This document shows, piece after piece, positions 45,086 through 53,678 of a stretch of DNA of 64,000 nucleotides. Location: the NCBI RefSeq assembly GCF_018100925.1, contig NZ_JAGJEH010000008.1:62001-126000 (forward strand). Direction: 5' to 3'. Each line of letters opens with the position of its first letter. The stretch's first letter is position 1. Position numbers and translations under genes: made by a program. The DNA comes from Pseudoalteromonas luteoviolacea. Its GTDB lineage: Bacteria > Pseudomonadota > Gammaproteobacteria > Enterobacterales > Alteromonadaceae. The notes beneath the pieces are model-generated. The model ran no database searches and was not told the DNA's origin. It was given only the letters and a program-made list of their open reading frames with translations.

Positions 45086-46177
45086 ATGATGACGCCGTGG
45101 GAAAAGTATCAACAAGATCTTACAAGAGATGATTTTCAGTACGACAGTGCGCAAGAGAATGCCGTAAAGCATTTACAGCGTTTATATGACGATTTGATAT
45201 CTCAACCGCCTGAACCAAAAGGTTTCTTTGCTAAACTTTTTGGCAAAAAGCAAATAGAGCCAGTAAAAGGGCTCTATTTTTGGGGAGGAGTAGGTCGTGG
45301 TAAAACGTATTTGGTCGACACTTTTTATGAAGCTTTACCCAGTGACAGAAAAATGCGTGTGCACTTTCACCGCTTTATGCATCGCGTTCACGATGAATTA
45401 AAAAAACTCAAAGAGGTTAAAAACCCACTCAACGTTGTAGCCGACATATTTAAGTCAGAGACGGACATCATTTGCTTCGATGAGTTTTTTGTCCAAGATA
45501 TTACCGATGCAATGTTATTAGGTGGCTTGATGGAGGCGTTGTTTGAACGTGGGATAGTCCTTGTTGCAACGTCCAATATTGTGCCCGATGAGTTGTATCG
45601 TAATGGTTTGCAGCGGGCGCGATTTTTGCCAGCTATAGCGCTTGTTAAAGCCAATACAGAAATTGTGAATGTGGATTCTGGTATTGATTATCGATTACGG
45701 ACGTTGGAATCCGCGGAAATTTTCCATAGTCCGCTTGATGCACAGGCCGATGACAATTTATTTGAGTACTTTGATAAGTTGTCACCAGAACCAGGCGTGC
45801 TTGACGCTGAAATTGAAATCGAAGGGCGCATGATTAAAACGCGCAAGGTGTCAGATTGCATTGCCATGTTTGATTTTACGCAGTTATGTGAAACGGCACG
45901 TTCACAGGTGGATTATATGGAGATTAGCCGTTTATATAACACGGTTATCTTGTCGAATGTAAAACAAATGGGCCAGTCAAACGACGATGCTGCACGGCGT
46001 TTTATTGCCTTGGTCGATGAGTTCTACGAGCGCAATGTGACTTTGATCATTTCTTCGGAAGCACCTATTGATGACATTTATACACAAGGCACATTAAACT
46101 TTGAATTCAGGCGTTGTATCAGTCGTTTACAAGAGATGCAATCCCTTGAATACCTGTCACGAGAACACTTAGCTTAA
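45086..46177 (+). CDS. zapE: cell division ATPase ZapE (AFG1 family)
   Basis: 363 residues with Walker A GGVGRGKT, the family run MRVHFHRFMHRVHDELK, Walker B in IICFDEFFVQDITDAM, and SNIVPDELYRNGLQRARFLP. ZapE is a peripheral ATPase that destabilises FtsZ polymers at constriction and resembles mitochondrial Afg1/Lace1. ATGs at 45086 and 45089 are equally plausible starts, and no good ribosome binding site is visible. It is terminated by a hairpin at 46196-46224. Confidence 0.95.
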   Translation: MMTPWEKYQQDLTRDDFQYDSAQENAVKHLQRLYDDLISQPPEPKGFFAKLFGKKQIEPVKGLYFWGGVGRGKTYLVDTFYEALPSDRKMRVHFHRFMHRVHDELKKLKEVKNPLNVVADIFKSETDIICFDEFFVQDITDAMLLGGLMEALFERGIVLVATSNIVPDELYRNGLQRARFLPAIALVKANTEIVNVDSGIDYRLRTLESAEIFHSPLDAQADDNLFEYFDKLSPEPGVLDAEIEIEGRMIKTRKVSDCIAMFDFTQLCETARSQVDYMEISRLYNTVILSNVKQMGQSNDDAARRFIALVDEFYERNVTLIISSEAPIDDIYTQGTLNFEFRRCISRLQEMQSLEYLSREHLA

Positions 46178-46195
46178 TTAAATAACATTTCTAGT

Positions 46196-46224
46196 GGAAA
46201 AATCAGCCACACGCTGGTTTTTCC
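46196..46224 (+). terminator. zapE terminator overlapping the rplM promoter
   Basis: GGAAAAATCAGC and GCTGGTTTTTCC pair over 12 bp (one G-U pair) around CACAC, 18 bp after the zapE stop codon. The descending arm supplies the U-run and also contains the rplM -35 element. Confidence 0.75.
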
Positions 46225-46243
46225 CAGTTACCCTTGCTATAAT
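46215..46243 (+). promoter_or_regulatory. rplM-rpsI sigma-70 promoter
   Basis: TGGTTT at 46215-46220, a 17-bp spacer, and TATAAT at 46238-46243. TGC immediately before the -10 makes it an extended -10. A GC-rich stretch follows the -10 (CCGCGGCC), which could be a stringent-type discriminator. The predicted transcript has a leader of about 150 nt before rplM. Confidence 0.75.
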
Positions 46244-46334
46244 CCGCGGCCTGCCACGTTGCGTTCTATAGCCCTCGTCGGCTTAGCCACCGACTTGAGC
46301 GGCAAAAAAGTCTTAAACTCGAAGGGGTTGAAGC

Positions 46335-46372
46335 ACCATTAGTAGAGCGGTAGTCCTTTGACTACCAGTGGT
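46335..46372 (+). promoter_or_regulatory. rplM leader hairpin, possible L13 autoregulatory site
   Basis: A two-part stem: ACCATT pairs with AGTGGT, and inside it GGTAGTC pairs with GACTACC around CTTT. It lies 28 bp before the rplM ATG. E. coli L13 represses its own operon through the mRNA leader; that this hairpin is the counterpart is inference from position. Confidence 0.5.
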
Positions 46373-46399
46373 TTTAACTGAAAACTTTGGATTTTATAA

Positions 46400-46828
46400 A
46401 TGAAAACGTTTGTTGCTAAACCAGAAACTGTAAAACGTGACTGGTACGTAGTTGACGCTGAAGGTAAAACTTTAGGTCGTATTGCTACTGAAATCGCTGC
46501 TCGCCTTCGCGGTAAGCACAAGGCTGAGTACACTCCACATGTTGACACTGGTGATTACATCATCGTTATCAACGCTGAAAAAGTTACTGTAACTGGTAAC
46601 AAAGCTCAGCAGAAAATGTACTACGCTCACTCTGGTTATCCAGGTGGTCTTAAGTCTGTTAACTTCGAAAAACTTCAAGCTAAAAAGCCTGAAATGATCA
46701 TCGAAAAAGCAGTTAAAGGCATGTTACCTCGCGGTCCTCTAGGTCGTGAAATGTTCCGTAAACTTAAAGTTTACGCTGGTAACGAGCACAACCATGCGGC
46801 ACAACAGCCTCAGGTTCTAGACATTTAA
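46400..46828 (+). CDS. rplM: 50S ribosomal protein L13
   Basis: 142 residues, the same as E. coli L13. Typical segments are KPETVKRDWYVVDAEGKTLGR, RGKHKAEYTPHVDTGDYIIV, AHSGYPGGLKS and GMLPRGPLGREM. It binds 23S rRNA early in 50S assembly. Codon use is strongly biased (frequent CGT, GGT, AAC), as expected of a highly expressed gene. It is co-transcribed with rpsI 11 bp downstream. Confidence 0.99.
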   Translation: MKTFVAKPETVKRDWYVVDAEGKTLGRIATEIAARLRGKHKAEYTPHVDTGDYIIVINAEKVTVTGNKAQQKMYYAHSGYPGGLKSVNFEKLQAKKPEMIIEKAVKGMLPRGPLGREMFRKLKVYAGNEHNHAAQQPQVLDI

Positions 46829-46839
46829 GGAGCACTATC

Positions 46840-47229
46840 ATGGCAAATCAATACTACGGTACAGGTCGTCGTAAAAGTTCAAGTGCTCGCGTATTCTTAC
46901 GCCCAGGCACTGGCAACATCGTAATTAATCAACGTTCTATCGAAGAATACTTCGGTCGTGAAACTTCTCGCATGGTTGTTCGTCAGCCACTAGAGCTAGT
47001 TGAACTAACTGAGAAGTTTGACCTTTACATCACTGTTGCAGGTGGTGGTATGACTGGTCAAGCTGGCGCAATCCGCCACGGTATCACTCGTGCTCTTATG
47101 GAGTTTGACGAGTCACTACGTCCTACTCTACGTAAAGCTGGCTTCGTTACTCGTGACGCTCGTCGCGTTGAACGTAAGAAAGTTGGTCTTAAGAAAGCAC
47201 GTAAGAAGACACAGTTCTCAAAACGTTAA
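46840..47229 (+). CDS. rpsI: 30S ribosomal protein S9
   Basis: 129 residues (E. coli 130). It begins with the characteristic YYGTGRRKSSSARVFLRPG and has a very basic C-terminal tail ending KKTQFSKR, whose last residues reach the ribosomal P site in known structures. AAGGAGC precedes the ATG. It is the second gene of the rplM operon and is followed by a strong terminator. Confidence 0.99.
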   Translation: MANQYYGTGRRKSSSARVFLRPGTGNIVINQRSIEEYFGRETSRMVVRQPLELVELTEKFDLYITVAGGGMTGQAGAIRHGITRALMEFDESLRPTLRKAGFVTRDARRVERKKVGLKKARKKTQFSKR

Positions 47230-47251
47230 TTTATTACGTTTCAGAATTTGC

Positions 47252-47279
47252 AAAAACCCAGCCTTGTGCTGGGTTTTTT
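47252..47279 (+). terminator. rpsI rho-independent terminator
   Basis: AACCCAGC and GCTGGGTT form the stem around CTTGT, followed by a run of six or more T. It starts about 25 bp after the rpsI stop codon. Confidence 0.92.
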
Positions 47280-47484
47280 GTTTTAAACACTATTGTGGTG
47301 TTTTAACTATTGGTACAATTGCGATTAACCGCGTTTCATTCACTTGTGGGTGCGATTGTAACGAGAGGTGAACAGCCACAATTTGTTGGGTGCCTTCGAT
47401 TTAAAAAGTTCCGTTTAAGCGAGCCAAAGACGAATTTTGTGGTTTTATATTTTTAAAATAACGACAAAAATTAAAGGAATTGTC

Positions 47485-47790
47485 ATGAAATACCTTCTTA
47501 GTATTTTTATTTTAGTATCTACATTTGCAGTTCAAGCAGAGGTGACCTGTAAGGGCAAAATTATTAAATTGGTGAAGTGGACAGACAAGAATCAAGCTGC
47601 GATTTATTTAGATAATACAAACACCCGCTGGATTTTATTACCTGACGATCAAACTTCATTGTCCATGGCATTGACCGCATATGCAGCGGGAAAAGAGGTT
47701 GCACTATATTGGCGAGATCGTGATGTAACCAGTTGTTCAGCTGGCTGGGAGCACTATCGCAAATTGAATGGCTACTTTTTAATTCAATAG
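47485..47790 (+). CDS. small secreted protein of unknown function
   Basis: 101 residues from the ATG at 47485, with AAAGGAA seven bases upstream. A signal peptide (MKYLLSIFILVSTFAVQA) precedes a mature domain of about 83 residues that begins EVTCKGKI and ends HYRKLNGYFLIQ. It contains two cysteines (VTCKG and TSCSAGW), probably disulfide-bonded. I do not recognise a family. It stands alone between the rpsI terminator and the petABC operon. Confidence 0.72.
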   Translation: MKYLLSIFILVSTFAVQAEVTCKGKIIKLVKWTDKNQAAIYLDNTNTRWILLPDDQTSLSMALTAYAAGKEVALYWRDRDVTSCSAGWEHYRKLNGYFLIQ

Positions 47791-48231
47791 TGATACTCAA
47801 GCGTAAAAGCAAAGCGGTTTATTCCGCTTTGTCTGTCCTCTAAAAATTCCTGCTGTACTATTTTAAACTTTCTAAAATGCCTAAATGTTATTTTTAGGTT
47901 GACCAATTTATCACCATTTCTCTGCTACACTTGCAGGGCAAGTAAATTATTCGCGATATAGTCTGATTAATTTTTCATTCATTTGAAAAGAGGTTGATCT
48001 TGGTCAGGGAATCATTGCGAAAGACGTCATATCATAACCTGTCGTTTCTAGTCTTGGCTGTTTATTGAAGCGCTTAGCACTTTATATGGTCATCATTAGA
48101 ATAGTAATAACCTTGTTAAATAAATGGTTTTTACTAATGATCGCGTCTATTTTGAAATATCTTAAAATTAACCTGCTGTAACTGATGTTCTCAATATAGC
48201 AAGTGTTGAGGATCATAGTGGAGATAAGTGG
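47791..48231. other. long intergenic region upstream of petABC
   Basis: About 440 bp without a convincing gene. Near its left end CAAAGCGG (47810-47817) and CCGCTTTG (47824-47831) form a terminator-like stem for the small secreted protein gene. At 48092-48141, ATCATTAG pairs with CTAATGAT, with an inner AACC/GGTT pair, a weak long hairpin. The petA promoter must lie here but was not identified with confidence. Confidence 0.5.
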
Positions 48232-48822
48232 ATGAGCAATGCGCCTGTTGACAACAGCCGACGCCGTTTTTTAACTATCGCTACCTCTGTCGTAGGTGGT
48301 GTTGGTGCGGTTGGAGCTGCTGTTCCTTTTATTGCGTCTTGGAATCCAAGTGAGCGTGCTAAATCTGCAGGGGCTCCTGTAGAAGTGGACATAAGCAAAC
48401 TTGAGCCTGGACAACTAATTCGTGTTGAGTGGCGAGGGAAACCTGTGTGGGTTATCTATCGTACACCAAAAATGCTAGAACAAATGAAACAACACGAAGA
48501 TCAACTTCGTGACCCCAACTCCAACGAGGCACAACAGTTGGACTCGGCCAAAAACAGCTACCGCTCAAAACGAGAGGAGATTTTTGTTGCAGTTGGGATC
48601 TGTACCCACTTGGGTTGTTCTCCAACGTTTATGAATGGTGGATTCGGCGAGAAAGTGGAAGGTACGGCAGATGGCTTTTTCTGTCCATGCCATGGTTCTA
48701 AATTCGACATGGCTGGACGTGTTTTCCAAAATGTTCCAGCGCCGTTGAATTTGGAAGTACCACCATACACCTTCCTTGATGACACCACAATTCTTGTGGG
48801 CGAAGAAGAAGAGGTGGCATAA
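48232..48822 (+). CDS. petA: ubiquinol-cytochrome c reductase Rieske iron-sulfur subunit
   Basis: 196 residues. A twin-arginine-type N-terminus (NSRRRFLTIATSVVGGVGAVGAAVPF) serves as the membrane anchor. The Rieske cluster ligands are in CTHLGCSP and CPCHGSKFD. It carries electrons from ubiquinol at the Qo site to cytochrome c1. GGAG lies upstream of the ATG. It overlaps petB by one base; petABC forms the bc1 operon between rpsI and sspA, as in many non-enteric gammaproteobacteria. Confidence 0.97.
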   Translation: MSNAPVDNSRRRFLTIATSVVGGVGAVGAAVPFIASWNPSERAKSAGAPVEVDISKLEPGQLIRVEWRGKPVWVIYRTPKMLEQMKQHEDQLRDPNSNEAQQLDSAKNSYRSKREEIFVAVGICTHLGCSPTFMNGGFGEKVEGTADGFFCPCHGSKFDMAGRVFQNVPAPLNLEVPPYTFLDDTTILVGEEEEVA

Positions 48823-50153
48823 TGGCAACTAAATATGAAGAACAAAGCCCGGCTGTAGATGCGCCGAGCAAGCAATCTAGCGATGGTGTTGTCAGCTCTG
48901 TGGTAGGCTGGATCAACGATCGCATTCCTATGACGCGTGTGTGGAATATGCACATTGCGCAGTACCCAGCTCCGAAAAACTTCAATTTTTGGTATTTATT
49001 TGGTTCATTAGCGATTTTGGTTTTGGTTAACCAAATTGTTACGGGGATTTGGTTGACAATGAACTTTGTACCTTCAGCTGAAGGTGCATTTGCTTCCGTT
49101 GAATATATCATGCGGGACGTAGAATACGGTTGGCTATTGAGGTATCTCCACTCCACAGGTGCTTCTGCATTCTTTGTAGTCGTATACTTGCATATGTTCC
49201 GTGGCATGATTTATGGATCTTATCAAAAGCCAAGAGAGTTGTTATGGCTCTTTGGCATGTTGATATTTCTTGCCTTGATGGCTGAAGCCTTTATGGGTTA
49301 TCTATTGCCTTGGGGTCAGATGTCATTTTGGGGTGCACAGGTTATCATTTCGCTGTTCGGTGCGATCCCGTTTGTCGGTGAAGATCTTACTCTTTGGATC
49401 CGCGGTGATTACGTGATTTCTGGTGCAACGCTAAATCGCTTTTTTGCACTGCATGTTATTGCGTTGCCACTGGTGCTGGTAATATTGGTTTTCCTTCATA
49501 TTGTTGCGCTGCATGAGGTGGGCTCTAACAACCCTGATGGTGTAGAGATCAAGCGCAAAAAAGGGTCTGTTGCTGAAGAAGACAAACCTAAGTTTGAATT
49601 TCATGAATATTACACTAGTAAAAAAGACATTGTTGATGCTATTCCATTCCACCCTTATTACACCGTAAAGGACGTCTTGGGTGTTGCTGGTTTCCTTATT
49701 TTGTTCTGTTGGGTGGTGTTCTTCATGCCTGAAATGAATGGTTTCTTCTTAGAAGCGCCAAACTTCGAAGCGGCAAATCCACTTAAAACACCAGAACATA
49801 TCTTCCCTGTTTGGTATTTTACGCCTTTCTATGCGATTTTACGTGCTATTCCTGATAAACTATTTGGCGTAGTGGCGATGGGCGCCTCCATTGTTATGCT
49901 GGCATTATTGCCGTGGCTAGATAGAGGTAAGGTGCGCTCCATTCGTTATCGCAGTATTTGGCACAAGTTAAATATCGCACAGTTTGTAGTGACCTTCTTA
50001 ATTTTGGGTTGGGCAGGAGCTACACCACAGACGGTATTTTCGACAATCTTGTCGCAAATTTGTACTGTGACGTATTTCATGTTCTTTGTACTGTTATATT
50101 TCTATTCAAAGAATGAAGCGACGAAGCCACTACCGACGAGGTTGACGAAATGA
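48822..50153 (+). CDS. petB: cytochrome b subunit of the bc1 complex
   Basis: 443 residues with eight membrane segments. The heme-binding histidines lie in YLHSTGASAFFVVVYLHMFRG and in RFFALHVIALPLVLVILVFLHIVALH. The Qo-site motif is the PEW-type loop at PEHIFPVWYFTPFYAILRAIPDK, where the usual PEWY reads PVWY. It is the membrane core of complex III, with both quinone sites. It overlaps petC by 4 bases. Confidence 0.97.
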   Translation: MATKYEEQSPAVDAPSKQSSDGVVSSVVGWINDRIPMTRVWNMHIAQYPAPKNFNFWYLFGSLAILVLVNQIVTGIWLTMNFVPSAEGAFASVEYIMRDVEYGWLLRYLHSTGASAFFVVVYLHMFRGMIYGSYQKPRELLWLFGMLIFLALMAEAFMGYLLPWGQMSFWGAQVIISLFGAIPFVGEDLTLWIRGDYVISGATLNRFFALHVIALPLVLVILVFLHIVALHEVGSNNPDGVEIKRKKGSVAEEDKPKFEFHEYYTSKKDIVDAIPFHPYYTVKDVLGVAGFLILFCWVVFFMPEMNGFFLEAPNFEAANPLKTPEHIFPVWYFTPFYAILRAIPDKLFGVVAMGASIVMLALLPWLDRGKVRSIRYRSIWHKLNIAQFVVTFLILGWAGATPQTVFSTILSQICTVTYFMFFVLLYFYSKNEATKPLPTRLTK

Positions 50154-50887
50154 TGAAAAAGCTATTAATCGGTTTATTCGCATTGTTGCCAACCTTTGCA
50201 ATGGCAGCAGGTCCATCTGTTCCGCTTATGGACGCTAATATTGATTTGAGGGACAATGCATCTTTGCAGCGTGGCGCTAAACTATTTATGAATTACTGTT
50301 TAGGTTGTCACCAGATGCAATATCAACGTTATGAGCGCACCTTTCGTGACATTGGTATCCCTGTTGAAATAGGTAAAGAGACATTAATCTTTGATGACTC
50401 TAAAGTAGGTTCGCACATCCTTAACTCAATGTCTCAGGATGATGCTGCCAAATGGTTTGGTGCGGCACCGCCAGATTTAACGTTGATATCTCGAGTTAAA
50501 TCACCAAATTATATCTATACCTACTTGAAGTCATTTTATAAAGATGAGTCTCGTCCTTTTGGTGTGAATAATGTTGTATTTCCACTAGTGGGAATGCCTC
50601 ACGTTCTACAAGAACTTCAGGGCTTACCAACGGCGATAACAGAAGATGTCGTTGAAAATGGTGAGACTGTAACCAAAATTGTGGGTGTCGAAACTGACGG
50701 CTCCGGTGAGATGAGTGATGACGAATACGATCAAGCAGCAAGGGATCTCACTAACTTTTTAGCGTATGTGGGTGAGCCTTCTCGATTAGAATCAGAAGCA
50801 ATAGGTATCAAAGTGCTTGGATTCTTGGTAATCTTCTTCATCTTAGCTTTCTTATTGAAGAAAGAGTACTGGAGAGACGTTCATTAA
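50150..50887 (+). CDS. petC: cytochrome c1 subunit of the bc1 complex
   Basis: 245 residues: signal peptide (KKLLIGLFALLPTFAMAAG), heme-attachment motif CLGCH near residue 44, a distal PHVLQ-type region with the methionine ligand, and a C-terminal membrane anchor (VLGFLVIFFILAFLL) ending KKEYWRDVH. It passes electrons to soluble cytochrome c. It overlaps petB by 4 bases and is followed by a GC-rich hairpin. Confidence 0.96.
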   Translation: MMKKLLIGLFALLPTFAMAAGPSVPLMDANIDLRDNASLQRGAKLFMNYCLGCHQMQYQRYERTFRDIGIPVEIGKETLIFDDSKVGSHILNSMSQDDAAKWFGAAPPDLTLISRVKSPNYIYTYLKSFYKDESRPFGVNNVVFPLVGMPHVLQELQGLPTAITEDVVENGETVTKIVGVETDGSGEMSDDEYDQAARDLTNFLAYVGEPSRLESEAIGIKVLGFLVIFFILAFLLKKEYWRDVH

Positions 50888-50914
50888 TTTGAACACTCAA
50901 TGGTGATTATAGGT

Positions 50915-50936
50915 AATAGGGGCGCATGCCCCTATT
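50915..50936 (+). terminator. petABC terminator
   Basis: AATAGGGGC and GCCCCTATT form a 9-bp stem around GCAT, 27 bp after the petC stop codon. The downstream tail (GCTGTTT) is weakly U-rich. Confidence 0.75.
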
Positions 50937-50985
50937 GCTGTTTAAAGTGATTTGATTACTTTGTGATTAATTTATGGAGGTAGGC

Positions 50986-51609
50986 ATGGCCGTAGCTGCC
51001 AATAAGCGCCCAGTTATGACTCTTTTTTCTGGTGCAAACTGTATGTATAGCCATCAGGTTCGTATCGTTTTAGCAGAAAAAGGTGTAAGTGTTGATATTC
51101 ATCTGGCTGAAAAGGATAACTTGCCAGAAGCGCTACACGAAATTAACCCATATGGTACAGTTCCGACGCTGATCGATCGTGAACTTGGCTTGTATCAAGC
51201 AAATATCATTATGGAATATTTGGATGAGCGTTTCCCGCATCCACCGTTGATGCCAGTTTATCCAGTTATGCGTGGCCGCAGCCGCTTGATGATGCACCGT
51301 ATCGAAAATGATTGGTACAGCCTTGCTGATAAAATTCTATCAGGAAACGATGCTGACAACGCGCGCAAAGAGTTAACTGAAGCTCTACTTGCTGTGGCAC
51401 CTATCTTTGGCGAAGCACCTTACTTTATGAGTGAAGAGTTTAGCTTGGTAGACTGCTTTATGGCACCACTACTATGGCGTTTGCCTCAATTGGGTATTGA
51501 GCTTAATGGCAGTGGCGCAAGTGAATTGAAAGATTATATGCTTCGTTTGTTCGAACGTGAGTCTTTCCAGGCGTCTTTGACTGATATTGAGCGCGAGATC
51601 CGCAGCTAA
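50986..51609 (+). CDS. sspA: stringent starvation protein A
   Basis: 207 residues (E. coli 212), glutathione S-transferase fold: thioredoxin-like N-terminal half (TLFSGANCMYSHQVRIVLAEKGV, EINPYGTVPTLIDRELGLYQANIIMEYLDERFPHPPL) and a helical C-terminal half. It binds RNA polymerase and supports stress and stationary phase gene expression. The ATG at 50986 is chosen because GGAGG lies 6-8 nt upstream. It overlaps sspB by one base. Confidence 0.96.
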   Translation: MAVAANKRPVMTLFSGANCMYSHQVRIVLAEKGVSVDIHLAEKDNLPEALHEINPYGTVPTLIDRELGLYQANIIMEYLDERFPHPPLMPVYPVMRGRSRLMMHRIENDWYSLADKILSGNDADNARKELTEALLAVAPIFGEAPYFMSEEFSLVDCFMAPLLWRLPQLGIELNGSGASELKDYMLRLFERESFQASLTDIEREIRS

Positions 51610-52061
51610 TGACATCAAACCGACCTTATTTACTAAGGGCGTTCTATGAGTGGATAGTGGACAACCAGTGCACACCACATATAGTAGTCAATGCCAACTA
51701 TCCTCATGTTCAAGTACCAGTCCAGTTTGTACAGGATGGACAAATTGTGCTTAACGTGAGCCCTAGCGCGGCAAACAACTTCACGATGGATAACGACGCA
51801 CTGAGCTTCAGTGCGCGTTTTTCTGGACAACCAATGCAGGTATATGTACCTGTTGATGCGATCCTAGCTATCTACGCGAGAGAAAACGGTGAAGGCACTA
51901 TTTTCTCTGAGGCAAGTATTGAAGAGGATTACGAAGAACAAGCGTATGACTCTGATGATGACGTAGATCAAGAAGTTGAAACACAGTCTGAGGATACTGA
52001 AGAGAAACCTTCGGGCACAGACAAGCCTAAAAAAGGCGCGCATTTACGCGTTATCAAATAG
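51609..52061 (+). CDS. sspB: ClpXP specificity factor SspB
   Basis: 150 residues. The N-terminal domain (about 1-110) binds the ssrA tag (TPHIVVNANYPHVQVPVQFVQDGQIVLNVSPSA). An acidic disordered linker and the C-terminal ClpX-docking tail (HLRVIK) follow. It delivers ssrA-tagged proteins from stalled ribosomes to ClpXP. It is translationally coupled to sspA. Confidence 0.95.
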   Translation: MTSNRPYLLRAFYEWIVDNQCTPHIVVNANYPHVQVPVQFVQDGQIVLNVSPSAANNFTMDNDALSFSARFSGQPMQVYVPVDAILAIYARENGEGTIFSEASIEEDYEEQAYDSDDDVDQEVETQSEDTEEKPSGTDKPKKGAHLRVIK

Positions 52062-52089
52062 AAAAAAACCTGCAGTTGCAGGTTTTTTT
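52062..52089. terminator. bidirectional terminator between sspB and dolP
   Basis: AAAAAAACCTGCA and TGCAGGTTTTTTT form a symmetrical stem with an A-run and a T-run on either side. It terminates sspB rightward and dolP leftward. Confidence 0.9.
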
Positions 52090-52101
52090 ATATGTGGGCA
52101 C

Positions 52102-52668
52102 TTATAAATATTCGAATGCCTTAACAACCTTTTCAACTCCGTGAATATTCCGTGCAATTTCAACAGCCTTTTCGGCTTCAGCTGGAGCGACCATTCCCAT
52201 CAAAAAGACTTCAGCATTTTCGGTGACAACTTTGATATTACTACCATTGACATTGTCATCAGCAAGCAATTGTGTTTTTACTTTTGATGTCAGCCAAGTA
52301 TCGTGTCCTTTTGTTGCAAGGCCGATATTGCTACCAATTCGGATCTGATTAAATAATTTTTTTACACCAATAATAGACTGTACCGCTTTGTTTGCTTCAG
52401 TACGCATTTCTACATTGGCAACTTGCCCCGTTAGTAACACAGTACCATTCACGCTCACTACATTAATGTTGGCATGTTTTGCCAGTCTTTGGATTTGTTT
52501 GAGCGCGATTGTGGCTTTAATTTCAATGCTATTGTCGTCTATTTGGGAGCCAATTGTACGTCTGTCATTGGCTGCCGATACTGCGCTTGCCGTTCCTGCA
52601 ACAACAGCGGCAGCACACCCTTGAAGCAAAGACAATATCGAGATTAACAAGATGGTTCTTAACATCAT
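52102..52668 (-). CDS. dolP: outer membrane lipoprotein DolP (YraP), two BON domains
   Basis: 188 residues from the ATG at 52668 (52665 is equally possible), giving a lipoprotein signal with lipobox LLQGC. Two BON domains follow (about 45-110 and 120-188). These include VVSVNGTVLLTGQVANVEMRTEA and VVTENAEVFLMGMVAPAEAEKAVEIA. DolP binds anionic phospholipids at division sites and protects outer membrane integrity. It follows diaA by 2 bp, as in the E. coli lpoA-yraN-diaA-dolP order. Confidence 0.94.
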   Translation of the reverse strand: MMLRTILLISILSLLQGCAAAVVAGTASAVSAANDRRTIGSQIDDNSIEIKATIALKQIQRLAKHANINVVSVNGTVLLTGQVANVEMRTEANKAVQSIIGVKKLFNQIRIGSNIGLATKGHDTWLTSKVKTQLLADDNVNGSNIKVVTENAEVFLMGMVAPAEAEKAVEIARNIHGVEKVVKAFEYL

Positions 52669-52670
52669 AA

Positions 52671-53255
52671 TTAGGCATCCTGTGGGAATAAAATGTTGTC
52701 GATGAGCTGACTGAGACAATGTATAGTAAACATATGAGATTCTAAAATTCGACTAGGTCGTTTGCTGGGCACTCTAATTTCTACATCATTAGGCCCCAAT
52801 AACCCAGTTAGTTCACCACCATCATTGCCCGTTAATGCAATTACCTTTAGGTCTTTGGTTAAAGCTGACTCTACTGCGCTAATAACTTCTTTTTCATTAC
52901 CATTGAGTGCAATAGCGAAAAGTAAATCACCTTCTTGCGCAACAGCCCTGATCTGGCGAGCATACAGCTCTGTGAGTGTATTAGTGTGCTGGCTACTCAA
53001 ATTGATGTTGGATTGACTCAATGTCAATGCTGGTAAGCAAGGGCGCTCAGTTTCATAAAAGTTAATTAATAAGCTGGCAAAATGCTCCGCAAGCATATGG
53101 CTGCTAGGCTCGCCACAGCAAATCAATTTATTGCCATTAATTAAAGTCTGAGAAATGACGTAGGCAGCCGTTTCTAGTTGTTCTGGAAGTGCCTCTCCCG
53201 CTGCTATTTGCGCTTGAATGCTTTCGGTAAAGATGGCTTTGATAGATTCTTGCAT
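52671..53255 (-). CDS. diaA: DnaA initiator-associating protein DiaA
   Basis: 194 residues (E. coli 196), a SIS-domain protein related to GmhA. It has KLICCGEPSSHMLAEHFASLLI near residue 38, LFAIALNGNEKEVISAVESA and VIALTGNDGGELTG. It forms tetramers that bind several DnaA molecules and promote initiation at oriC. It lies between yraN (1-bp gap) and dolP. Confidence 0.93.
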   Translation of the reverse strand: MQESIKAIFTESIQAQIAAGEALPEQLETAAYVISQTLINGNKLICCGEPSSHMLAEHFASLLINFYETERPCLPALTLSQSNINLSSQHTNTLTELYARQIRAVAQEGDLLFAIALNGNEKEVISAVESALTKDLKVIALTGNDGGELTGLLGPNDVEIRVPSKRPSRILESHMFTIHCLSQLIDNILFPQDA

Positions 53256-53256
53256 A

Positions 53257-53622
53257 TTAAAAAACGTTCTTTATCCATTGTATCGCATGTGGGGTGTTCC
53301 CCTGTATTGCAACAAAGTCTACGCGCAGCGCTATATTATGCAAGGTAAAATCTTGCATATATTGATATATACTGCGCCTTAGACGCTGTTGTTTTTGTTG
53401 TGAAAGTGTATTTATCGCACCGCCATATTTGAGACTTTTGCGATATTTAACTTCCACAAATACCCAAGTTTGGGCATCTTTCATGATTAAATCAATTTCT
53501 CCATGTCTACACAAGTAATTACGTGAAACTGGTGTTAGGCCGTGTTTTTTTAAGTAACGTTCTGCAATAGTTTCAAAGTAAAGGCCTTTCTCTCGTGTAT
53601 TAGTAAAAATTCCTTTTAGCAT
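53257..53622 (-). CDS. yraN: YraN, UPF0102 endonuclease-like protein
   Basis: 121 residues with the restriction endonuclease-like fold of UPF0102. GLYFETIAERYLKKHGL is followed by RHGEIDLIMKDAQTWVFVEVKYRKS, whose Glu-Asp and Glu-x-Lys pattern resembles a PD-(D/E)XK active site. Its function is not firmly established. It lies between lpoA and diaA, the conserved order. Confidence 0.93.
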   Translation of the reverse strand: MLKGIFTNTREKGLYFETIAERYLKKHGLTPVSRNYLCRHGEIDLIMKDAQTWVFVEVKYRKSLKYGGAINTLSQQKQQRLRRSIYQYMQDFTLHNIALRVDFVAIQGNTPHAIQWIKNVF

Positions 53623-53678
53623 CTTTTCTGTCCCTAATTAATTGCTCCTAGCAGCCAAGCGTACCCCAGAACTATACT

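Noticed and set aside
46330..46380. tRNA-like stem upstream of rplM
   Set aside because: Only one stem resembles a tRNA arm. There is no acceptor stem, D arm or T loop sequence in the right order.
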